The position numbers and the translations under genes are program-made. 64,000 nucleotides of DNA from Rhipicephalus microplus (Eukaryota > Arthropoda > Arachnida > Ixodida > Ixodidae). Under the pieces are notes generated by a model that saw only the letters and a list, made by a program, of their open reading frames with translations, did no database searches and was not told the DNA's origin. Positions 55,885 through 64,000 of the stretch are shown here, one piece after another. The DNA lies in assembly GCF_043290135.1 (NCBI RefSeq), contig NC_134700.1:76686000-76749999 (forward strand). Reading direction: 5' to 3'. Numbering within the stretch: position 1 is the first letter of the stretch; each line of letters starts with the position of its first letter.

Positions 55885-56962
55885 AGGGCAGGGGCGGTGG
55901 CGTGTACGTGCCTTCGTAGTATGGTATGTCCTGCGCTGACTCGAGTGAAACTGCAGGGACAGGATGAACGAACAATGGTGGTGATGCAGCAGGGCGTTTC
56001 AAGGCTTCCGCGTAGGTTGTCCCACGGTGGTATTCAGCAGGAGCTGACGCAGCTGTATCAGGAGGCAAGGTGTCCCGGAGGGCCTGGTGCAGCTCATCCT
56101 TGATCACAGTTGCAATAGAGCTAACCGTAGGATGAGGTGTTACACCAGCCTTTTGCAACTCTTCACGTACGATATTACGAATGAGTTCACGTAAGGAGTC
56201 ATTGCTGGTCCCAGCGGCGGCGAAAATGTCCGCAGTGGACATTCCACTGACTTGCCTGTCGTATAGGTCTGATCGCTGCGGCAGCATTTTTTCCATTGTC
56301 ACGGCTTCAGACAAGAACTCCGCGACCGTCTTCGGAGGGCTTCGCACGAGGCCGGCGAAAAGCTGGTCCTTGACACCGCGCATCAAGTGACGCAACTTCT
56401 TGTCCTCCGTCATTCTTGAATCTGCCCGTCGGAAGAGACGCGTCATGTCTTCGACGTACGCGGTCACAGTTTCGTTTGGCGACTGGACGCGGGCAAGAAT
56501 AGCTCGTTCAGCTCTTTCTTGGCGGTCAGCGCTGGCATATGTCTGCAGAAGTCTACGAGAGAATTCGGGCCACGTCGTCAGCTGCTCCTCTCGATTTTGA
56601 CACCACGTGCGAGCCCCGTCTTCGAGATAGAAGTAGACACGACCCAGTTTCGCCGCGTCGTCCCACTGATTCAAGTTGGCTACGCGCTCGAAGTCCGCCA
56701 ACCAGTCCTCAACGTCTTCGCGCTCCGTACCATGGAACGTCGTCGGTGCCCGTGGGCTTTCCAACGTATAGCGGTTCGACGACGTGCTTCCCGTGCCGGT
56801 TGGCAAGGTTTGTACCGAAGTGCTGGTCATGTTTGTTGACGTGGTGGGAGCAGTATCGTTGACTTCCGGAGGCAATCCCCTGATTCGGCGGCTGGTCCGA
56901 TGCACGGGAGTATTGACTGGCACAGGACTCGTATTACGGCTTCCTGGGGGGGTCTGCAGCAT
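55484..56962 (-). CDS. gag of element E, open frame
   Basis: ATG at 56962-56960 (MLQTPPGSRNTSP) begins about 493 codons open to the end near 55484. Capsid: APTTFHGTEREDVEDWLADF, YLEDGARTWCQNREEQL, RRADSRMTEDKKLRHLMRGVK, QLFAGLVRSPPKTVAEF. Nucleocapsid: RFHCGEADHLYRQC, where Arg replaces the first Cys of CCHC. The tail is Arg/Ser/Pro-rich. It would form the particle shell. RNA packaging may be impaired by the missing Cys. An upstream in-frame GTG is less likely as start. Confidence 0.9.
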   Translation of the reverse strand: MLQTPPGSRNTSPVPVNTPVHRTSRRIRGLPPEVNDTAPTTSTNMTSTSVQTLPTGTGSTSSNRYTLESPRAPTTFHGTEREDVEDWLADFERVANLNQWDDAAKLGRVYFYLEDGARTWCQNREEQLTTWPEFSRRLLQTYASADRQERAERAILARVQSPNETVTAYVEDMTRLFRRADSRMTEDKKLRHLMRGVKDQLFAGLVRSPPKTVAEFLSEAVTMEKMLPQRSDLYDRQVSGMSTADIFAAAGTSNDSLRELIRNIVREELQKAGVTPHPTVSSIATVIKDELHQALRDTLPPDTAASAPAEYHRGTTYAEALKRPAASPPLFVHPVPAVSLESAQDIPYYEGTYTPPPLPFVRGASVAHCSVQPVQYIDDPHSSPRKSDVWRTPVHRPLRFHCGEADHLYRQCPYRRLGLRGFSAYSPPPRYGQRPRDIQNYLSQQHAPPSAGRQSRSPSPRRFSSTLQRYSTAQSPSPAGKTSRSDLWGRGR

Positions 56963-56974
56963 TCGTGAGACTAC

Positions 56975-56991
56975 CCAGCACCTCCACCAGT
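56975..56991 (-). other. Primer-binding site of element E
   Basis: TGGTGGAGGTGCTGGG on the minus strand, three bases from the LTR end. Shared in type with D, F, C and B. Confidence 0.65.
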
Positions 56992-56992
56992 T

Positions 56993-57162
56993 TGTCACGA
57001 TGAGTCACAAGTACTGGGGGATTTATTGAACGACCGGGTAGCTAGCTCTAGGACGATGCGTCAGTCGTGGCTGGCTCTCGAGCAGAGAAGAAAGCACGCG
57101 ATCTTCTTTTTCCTCGAGATTGGGAGCCGCTCTTGCTGTCGACCGACTACGTGCTGGTGGCA
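56993..57162 (-). repeat. 5' LTR of element E
   Basis: TGTCACGATGAG to GGTGGCA, 170 bp. ATAT (57163-57166) follows as the right target duplication. Confidence 0.95.
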
Positions 57163-57858
57163 ATATATTATTGGTGTTTTCAAAACTAAAGGAAAATGGT
57201 CACTTCCGTATGGATTATTTATGACTTTCCACTGAAGTAATGGTACAAGTGAAGAAGATGCGTTACTAAGGTCTATGGAAGAGTAACTTTTGTGTGCAAG
57301 GTTATAGTATGTTGCCTCTTTCCTATTCAACAGACAACCACCTGATGAAATGACGAATTGTTCAATCAGAAGACCTCGTGCATCACAGCGAGAGTCACCC
57401 CACAAACCATTATGTGCATTCAGGTCCCCAAGGACCAGATAAGGTTCAGGTAGTTCGTCTATTAAAGACTGGAATTGAAGTTTTTCAAGACGGTGGTGCG
57501 GAGGTATGTACAAAGAGCAGACAGTGACAAGTTTGTTTAGAATAACTGCTCGGACAGCCACCGCCTAGAGGGAAGTTTAAAGGGGTAATTGTGTGCATGC
57601 TATACCTTGACTAACTATAACCGCTACACCACCGGATGGTGGCAAGGCATCATCTCCATACTTTCGGAAGATTACGTAGTTACGTAAAGAGTTTGTGTTT
57701 GTTCGTTTTAAGCGTGTCTCTTGTACACACAACACTCTTGGATTGTGTTGATTGAGGAGTTCTTGTAAGTCATCGAGGTTTCGAAGAAGGCCTCGGATGT
57801 TCCACTGTAATATTTCTGTCTGCATATTTAAACAAGAGAGATACTGCTGTGTGTACAA
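57163..57858 (-). pseudogene. APE-type endonuclease of LINE copy 2 (N-terminal part)
   Basis: TEILQWNIRGLLRNLDDLQEL, VLCVQETRLKRTNTNSLRNY (catalytic Glu in QETRL), PSGGVAVIVSQGIACTQLPL, ICSLYIPP-type block, PYLVLGDLNAHNGLWGD (GDxNAH), and NPYGSDHFPLVL (SDH catalytic motif). A stop and frame change at about 57565-57577 separate two pieces. The frame runs PIIY and then into element E. Confidence 0.92.
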
Positions 57859-58975
57859 AGAGTATCCTGTGTTGGAGTGAGCTCGTTAATTCAGGTGGCA
57901 GGACGGTCGTCCGGCCCCGTTATTGGTTTTTTATTTTTCTTGGCGCGCTCCGAGGAGCTGCGCCGCAGTTTTGGTACCAAGGGTACCGTTGTGTCTATTG
58001 CCTCCTCAGAGGCACTGGGTGCCCGCACATGCGAGCTGATGGTTCGGATTTTAGGCCTCGCCTGGTGAGGCGAGGCCTTGAGACCATAGGACCCTGGAGT
58101 CTCCGGCCTCGATTCGCTAAGAGGCGGAGTAGACTGAACTACTGCCGCTTTGGGGGCAGGCGCCACAGCCGACGGCTCGCTCTGCGCTGGCCGAAGGGGT
58201 GGCGAGGGCTGGTGCGGCGTTGCCCCCTTACGCGCCGCATCAGCATAATTAGCGCCGTAAATTGGCGACACTCTTCGTCCTGCTTCTTTGAATGTGATAT
58301 TTTCTTTATTTTCAATGTGATAATTTCTTTTTCTTTTTTCCAAAATGAGCAAGACCGTGAGTATGCGGCATGATTTCCGCCACAGTTCACACAGTATGAT
58401 GGTTCTTCGCAATTGTCAGAATTGTGGCCTGACACTCCACATTGTGCACAAGTTTGGTGACCACGACAGCTTTGTGAGCCGTGGCCATACTTCTGGCATT
58501 TAAAACAACGATGTGGGTTAGGTATGTATGGTCTGATTGACGTCTTCGTGTACCCTGTTTGAATAGTTTCTGGCAGATTACTGGAAGCGAACGTGAGTAT
58601 TAAGTGTTTCGTTGGTGTTACCTTGTTGTCTCTTCTAATGATGATTCTTTGTACATTGCTCAGATTCTGACTCTTCCACCCCTACAGAAGTTCCTCTTCG
58701 GTCAAGCCGAGCGAATCAGCATCAACTACTACTTCACGGGTTGTGTTCATAGATCTGTGTGGCGTTACAGTGATGAGAGTGTCACCAAAAGTTGAAAGAT
58801 TCTGTAGCTTTTCAAACTGTTCTTTTTCTCGAACTTCAACGAGGAGGTCTCCGCTGGACATTTCGGTAACTCTGTACCCGGCTCCAAGAGTTTCTGTGAG
58901 AGATCTGGCTACTGCAAATGGGGATACAGTTCTGGCTTGCTTGCTGCTTATCTCACTATGTATAACATGAAAATG
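57859..58975 (-). pseudogene. ORF1 of LINE copy 2
   Basis: The N-terminal RRM-like block near 58950-58640 (homologous to the copy 1 words GDLLLEV and PHRSMNT) is followed by Cys-rich knuckles (near 58500 and CEEPSYCVNCGGNHAAYSRSC at 58412-58350). The tail is Pro/Ser/Ala-rich (58260-57890). Short frameshifts break it. Confidence 0.83.
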
Positions 58976-59603
58976 GGGAAAGTTTTCATTTGATCGTTTG
59001 AAAAAGCCAAAGTCTTCGGTGCGTACACGTTTAAGGCGGTACGATCATTTAACAAGGAAAACGCTCTATCAATTCCAGTTTAATTTTCTTCAGAAGCGTT
59101 GGCGGCCACCCACCACGGAGCCCAACGAGGGGACGGTACAAGTTTGTGGATGCTAAAACCTGCAGACGCCAGCCGTACAACGCTACTATAACCCAATGCG
59201 CCTAAAAAAGGTAGGCTATTTGCACAGGGTTAACCCTAGCCACCAGGAAGTTTGGAAGTAGGCAGAAGAGAGTAGAAGACAGGAGAGATAAATAGTGAGA
59301 GATAAAGACGAAGATGTAGGGAGAGAGAGATAGGAAAAGGCGACTGCCGATTTCCCCTGGGTGGGTCAGCCCAGGGGTGCCGTCTACGTGAAGCCGGGGC
59401 CAAAGGGGTGTGTTGCCTCGGCCGGGGGGCCTTAAAGGTCCAATAACCCAGCGTCCGCTCAACTCCCAGGATCCCCTTTTTCCCGGACACGGCAAAGCCA
59501 CGCACGGCTAGGCGTGGGAGGGAGTAGAAACTCCCCCGTTTGCTCGGGTCCGTGGTGTCGCTACACACCAAACGCCTACTTGCGCAGGCACCCCTGCGGG
59601 GGG
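58976..59603 (-). other. 5' UTR of LINE copy 2
   Basis: It includes an 8-bp perfect hairpin CCCCTGGG/CCCAGGGG (59354-59361 and 59370-59377). It holds about 70 bases absent from copy 1 (near 59425-59495). The 5' end is placed at 59603 next to a GATA array. Confidence 0.78.
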
Positions 59604-59637
59604 CCAGACAGATAGATAGTAAGATGGATAGACAGAC

Positions 59638-59720
<83 letters not shown>
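59604..59720. repeat. (GATA)n microsatellite
   Basis: GATA tetranucleotides with a few CAGA variants at the left. The array abuts the LINE 5' end. A second short GATA array lies at about 60361-60394. Confidence 0.96.
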
Positions 59721-59721
<1 letters not shown>

Positions 59722-60361
59722 CATGATGTTCATGAAGCGTAAATTAGAAATGCAGTGATAGTGATGGCCGCCCCGCCGCGGTGGTGTATTGGCGAAGGTA
59801 CTCGGCTGCTGACCAGCAGATCGCGGGATCGAATCCCGTCTGCGGTGGCTGATTTTCCGATGGAGGCGGGAATATCGTAGGCCTGTGTGCTCAGATTTGG
59901 GTGCACGTTAAAGAACCCCAGGTGGTCGAAATTTCTGAAGCCCTCCACTTCGGCATCTCTCATAATCATATCGTGGTTTTGGAACGTTAAACCTCACAAA
60001 TCAATCAAATCAATAGTGATGGCTATCCATTTTTATAAAGGTTACATATGTACTTCTTTATCACAAACGTCACATCGGATTAGTATCAACTTTAGGTAAG
60101 CGCAATGCACTGAAGATGATTGACAGTTAGTATGAATGAAGCAATAGCACGAACAGACATTGGTAAATTTAATTCAAGAGCGTTAAGAAAAGTCAGTGCG
60201 TCTGAATGACGTCGAGTGGGTGAAGCTATAGGTCCAAAGGCCCATAATATCTACGTTGAAGTTGCCGAATTGTTTAAAGGACAGAGAGATGAACGGATGG
60301 ACGCGCGGAAGGATATAGAGGTAAGCGTATACACGGAGGGGGGGGGACAGACGGGCGCACG

Positions 60362-60394
<33 letters not shown>

Positions 60395-60440
60395 CGAATG
60401 TTCTTGCAGAACGTAAAGAAATGCTTCGCATTTAGCAGTG
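59721..60440. repeat. Repeat family R, copy R3 (inverted), interrupted by SINE
   Basis: Outside the SINE, the reverse complement reads GTACATATGTAACCTTTATA, TGGATAGCCATCACT, GCATTTCTAATTTACGCTTC, as at 48426-48490. A GGACG-type minisatellite (60285-60360) and ATGCTTCGCAT (60423) follow. Confidence 0.75.
59760..60023 (+). mobile_element. Ruka-type tRNA-derived SINE, copy 2
   Basis: SINE 59769-60014 flanked by AGTGATGGC (59760-59768 and 60015-60023). It starts CGCCCCGCCGCGGTGGTG, with B box GGGATCGAATCCCGT and tail AATCAATCAAATCAAT. It is inserted in R3. Confidence 0.95.
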
Positions 60441-60514
60441 TTCACTAAGTGGTTGAAGTACGCACCAGCGACATGTTAAGGCTATCGAGTTCAACTATTA
60501 AAGGCGAACCTTCA

Positions 60515-61905
60515 TCAAGTCATCATCATCAGCCTGACTATACGTCCACTGCAGGACAAAGGCCTCTCTCATGTTCTGCCAGTTAACTCCGTCCTGTGCT
60601 TCCTGCTGCCCATTTATGCCCACAAACTTGTTAACCTCATCTGCCCACCTAACCTTCTGTCTCCCCTAACCCGCTTGCCTTCTCTGGGAATCCAGTTAGT
60701 TACCCTTAATGACCAGCGGTTATCCTGTATACGCGCTACATACCCGGCCCACGTCCATTTATTCTTCTTGATTTCGACTAGGATATCCTTAACCCCCGTT
60801 TGTTCCCTAATCCACTCTGCTCTTTTCTTGTCTCTTAAGGTTAAACCTACCATTGTTCTTTCCATCGCTCGCTGCGTCATCCTCAATTTCAGCTGAACCC
60901 TCTTTGTGAGTCTCCAGGCTTCTGCTCCGTAGGTAATTACCAGCAAAATGCAGATGTTATATACCTACCTCTTGAGAGATAGTGGCAACCTACCTGTCAT
61001 GATTTCAGAGTGCTTGCCAAATGTGCTCCACACCATTCTAATTCTTCAAGTTACTTCAATCTCGCGGTTTGGCTGCGCGGTTATTACGTTTCCTAAGTAG
61101 ACCTAGTCCTTTAAAACTTCAAGTGCTCTATTACCTATCTCGAAGCGCTGTTATCTTCCGAGGTTGTTGTGCATTACTTTCGTTTTCTGTAGATTGATTT
61201 CTGTAATCATGAGTTGGAATTCGTCACCCGAGTTACTCAGCAATCCAAAGTCATTGGCAAAGCGCAGGTTGCTAAGGTACTCTCCAATAACTCTTATGCC
61301 TAACTGTTCTCATTCTAGGCCTCTGAAAAGCCTCCTGTAAGCACGGGGTAAATAGCATTGGGGAGATTGTATCCCACTGCCTTAGACTTTCCTGATTGGT
61401 ATTCTGTTGCTTTCTTTATGAAGCGTAATGGTAGCAGTTGATCCCCTGTAGATTTCTTCCAGGATGTTTATATATGCTTCATCGACGCCCTGATTCCGCA
61501 GAGTCTGCATGACTGCTGATATTTCAACTGAATCAAACGCCTTTTCGTAATCTATGAAGGCTAACTATAGTGGTTGGTTATATTCTAAGCATTTCTCTAT
61601 TGCCGGACTGATGGTATGAATGTGGTCAATAGTTGAGTAGTCTGTTCGAAATCCAGCTTGTTTCTTTGGTTGATTGAATTCTAATGTTTTGTTAGCTCTG
61701 TTAGCAATTACCTTTGTAAATAGCTTGTATATTTTGAAGAGCAAGCTGATCGGCCTGTAAATATTCAAGTCCTTGTCATCTCTTTTCTTGTGTATTAGAA
61801 TGATGTTAGTATTCTTCCAAGACTCTGGTACTCTTCCCGTCAGGAGACACCTCGTAAACAGTGGGGGTTGTTTTCTAACACAATCTGTCCTCCATCTTTC
61901 AGAAG
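60515..61905 (-). mobile_element. RTE-clade LINE fragment, 5' truncated
   Basis: The minus strand encodes RT NIYRPISLLFKIYKLFTKVIANR and KKQAGFRTDYSTIDHIHTI (61768-61620), then C-terminal YGAEAWRLTKRVQLKLRMTQRAMER and WAGYVARIQDNRWSLRVTNW (60946-60670). It ends near 60515 with CATCATCATC-type 3' bases. These words are typical of RTE elements. Several stops lie between. No endonuclease is present: the 5' part is missing beyond about 61905. Confidence 0.88.
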
Positions 61906-61985
61906 GCGAAGGCGAAGCTTAAGGTTCCCCAGTTTTTACAGTTGCTTGAATACAATATGAGATCTGTGGTTGAAGCAGCGCACAC

Positions 61986-62252
61986 GGGAAGAAGATTGAT
62001 TCATTTATAGGTGGGGTTTAACGTCCCAAAACCACAATATGACCATGAGAGACGCCGTAGTTGAAGGCACCGGATTTTTTGACCAGCTGGGGTTCTTCAA
62101 CTTGCACCCAAATTGGAGCACATGGGCCTACGGCATTTCCACCTCCATCAGAAATGCAGCCACTGCAGCGGAGATTTGATTCCGCGACCTGCTGGTCAGC
62201 AGCCGAGTACCTTAGCCACTAGACCACCACGGTGGGGCCATGGGAAGAAGAT
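61986..62252 (-). mobile_element. Ruka-type tRNA-derived SINE, copy 3
   Basis: SINE 61997-62241 flanked by GGGAAGAAGAT (61986-61996 and 62242-62252). Minus strand: CCCCACCGTGGTGGTCTAGTGG A-box region, B-box region near 62180, TTGGGTGCAAG body, GACGTTAAACCCCACC end. Confidence 0.94.
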
Positions 62253-64000
62253 AAAGGTTAAGCAACACAAATCAAGACCTGATGAGCAACTGAACCTTAT
62301 TAGAAATTGAAAAAGAAAACACAAAGTTAGACGATGCACACCACAACTCCTCTTTTAAGCTGAATTTTTTTTTAAATCTTGATCGCGTGTGCGCTGCTTC
62401 AAATGAAGATGAATGTCAACGAACTCTTTCAAGTTTATATTTTTATACAATGTGAAATATTTGGTAACCAGCAGTGTCCCGCTTGATTTCACCATTTTGG
62501 CTTATTTATACACATTCTATAAATTTCTTTATTTTCACATAGTTCGGTCCACTCTTAGTTTTTATGAGCCACGTAGATGTAGACCATCGTGAGAGTTTTT
62601 GCACGTTACTTCAAAACTCGCAGGACACGTTTTTCGAACTTTAATAAATTATATTCTCACGCTGATGTTGCTATGTTACGTGAAAGCCTTCAAATTACAT
62701 GAAAGCCTTCAGCAAGCCTAAATGGCTTTTTGCTCACCCCTCACAACATTGCTGTTTTGTTGCTTCTGTAATGTCTCCAATGTTGTCAAAATAAATTTAA
62801 TAGAAAGTCGATTCTATTAAAAAAGAATGCACTCAGCGGCAAGTTATCTGCTTCGCCTTCACCACCGCTGCATAGAAAAGGATTCAAGCTTAGAGTTGAA
62901 GGTTCAAGGTAAAACCTATACCAAATGTTATGTTCGACTGAGACAAATAGGGTCTCTTTTTTGACACACAATAGGCTTCCTTATCAAGAAGGATGCAAAT
63001 GCTTTGTCTTGTGCTCAGTAGCCAGGAATTCCGGGGAAACTACCACATGACTCATTTCTCTCACAGAACTTCAAAAGGCCATTAAAAATATTAGAAATTA
63101 GTTGTACAAGGTATCGCGCTGTCCATAAATGCGGAAACTGGATCTGTCCCAGCTGGTACGAAAGGTAAAGTTGTTTTAATTATCATCTGCATTTTGCGCT
63201 TCACTATTCACTATTCTCTCGCAACACGCCAACTCTCGAAGCAGGTAGCGGAACGCTCCTTACATCATCATGCACACAGCTTATAACGAGCCTAAATTCA
63301 AGTTGACAATTTTTGTCCCAAGTGAAATACGGGAAACACGAATGTTCCAAATGCGCCAAATAACACTATGTGCATTTACGACATTTTGCTAATATGTACT
63401 GGTAGAGCTGGAGAGCGTTTGACAAGGGCGGTTGGCACGTCCTCACCAAACAGCGCTCGCACACGATGGAACGAAAAGCAAGGCGCTCAACAGACTCCTG
63501 TCTACGGTTACAAAAACCGTCTCTGTTGTTTCCGTTGCAACAGGGGTGATTAATCCTTTCTTTAAAAAGAGTATGAAATAATACATATCACGTACTGGTA
63601 GGGCAATTTACAGCTTCGCTCTTGAAATTAGAAAAACTCAAAGCAGCTTTACACTATTGCTGCCAAGCCTGGAGGAAGTGCGTATCTGGGCAGCACGGTT
63701 GCCAGATCCTCGAAGAAAAAAGAGCCATAAAATTAACCAAGTTTTGTAGAACAGTGTGTAGCCAACCGGCAGCCGTTATTTTATTTTGGAGCCGGAAACG
63801 TAGCCAAGCGTTATTTTAGTTTAGCTAAATTATCACTGTGTTCGGACACCTAATAATGCAAAATTATACATCACAGCAACGTTTATGACACCAAAAGAGA
63901 GTAAAGAAAAAGATCAGGTGACTTCATGCAGGAAGAGTTAGTACTATAAAAAATTGTCAGTTAATAGTGCACTGACAGTGAAACATACATAGCCGAGTTC
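62253..64000. other. Unassigned sequence at right end
   Basis: AT-rich, no frame above 65 codons and no motif. A small direct repeat ATGAAAGCCTTCA/GTGAAAGCCTTCA lies near 62680-62710. I see no gene or known element. Confidence 0.6.

Larger units (their letters stand above)
51514..57162 (-). mobile_element. Ty3/gypsy LTR retrotransposon E, youngest element, inside LINE copy 2
   Basis: LTRs 51514-51682 and 56993-57162 differ at about six sites. The polypurine tract (GGGGGGATAA) lies beside the left LTR and the primer-binding site (TGGTGGAGGTGCTGGG) beside the right LTR. Gag, protease, RT, RNase H and integrase are all present. Lesions are few: protease DTG to GTG, a frame change near 54430, a 27-bp snap-back palindrome at 53158-53214, and a 25-bp tandem duplication near 52717-52763. 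Same lineage as B. Confidence 0.96.
48850..59603 (-). mobile_element. I-clade LINE, copy 2, split by element E
   Basis: Same family as 36721-42412. Minus strand from 59603: 5' UTR, ORF1, endonuclease to 57163, then element E (51514-57162), then the rest of the endonuclease, RT, RNase H and C-terminal zinc motif to about 48850. The last 300 bases of 3' UTR and the ATC tail seen in copy 1 are missing. Native length without E is about 5.1 kb. Confidence 0.93.

Overview
This window is eukaryotic repeat-dense DNA, almost certainly from a hard tick (Ixodida). The best organism marker is a tRNA-derived SINE matching the ixodid Ruka type, present three times at 46015-46260, 59769-60014 and 61997-62241. 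Around it are Ty3/gypsy LTR retrotransposons, a Penelope-like element, I-clade and RTE-clade LINEs, and long TA/TG microsatellites. I see no bacterial operon, CRISPR array or intact single-copy host gene. The only candidate for host-like coding sequence is a pair of duplicated, exon-like Cys-rich segments at 34964-35382.

Layout. 1-4252: plus-strand Ty3/gypsy element A, cut by the window edge. 4331-9665: Ty3/gypsy B (+). 9979-13180: Penelope-like element with hammerhead-type ribozyme cores and a 70-nt inverted repeat. 13309-16340: internally deleted Ty3/gypsy C (-). 16600-17960: repeat family R, which carries a GGAC-type minisatellite. 18533-23660: Ty3/gypsy F (-) with paired 149-bp LTRs. 24702-25850: LINE ORF1 fragment (+). 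25963-31480: decayed Ty3/gypsy H (+), split by unrelated sequence. 31.5-36.2 kb: mostly unassigned, with a tRNA-like sequence, the exon pair and a 35-bp minisatellite. 36254-47459: Ty3/gypsy D (-), containing an inserted 5.7-kb I-clade LINE (copy 1) and a Ruka SINE. 47480-48845: R repeat. 48850-59603: I-clade LINE copy 2 (-), split by a young Ty3/gypsy element E (51514-57162). 59604-62252: GATA array, R repeat with a Ruka SINE inside, RTE LINE fragment and a third Ruka SINE. 62253-64000: nothing recognised.

The elements date one another. E entered LINE copy 2 (4-bp target duplication ATAT; LTRs differ at about 6 of 170 sites). LINE copy 1 entered D, whose LTRs are much more diverged. F is intermediate, with about 19 of 149 LTR sites different by eye. 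All gag-pol sets carry stops, frameshifts or lost catalytic residues, so I see no autonomous element here. B, C, E, F and D share a recognisable primer-binding site of the TGGTGGAGGTGCTGG type. Several LTR ends abut ATAT or long TA tracts, which suggests a TA-rich insertion preference. All counts were made by eye, without alignment software.
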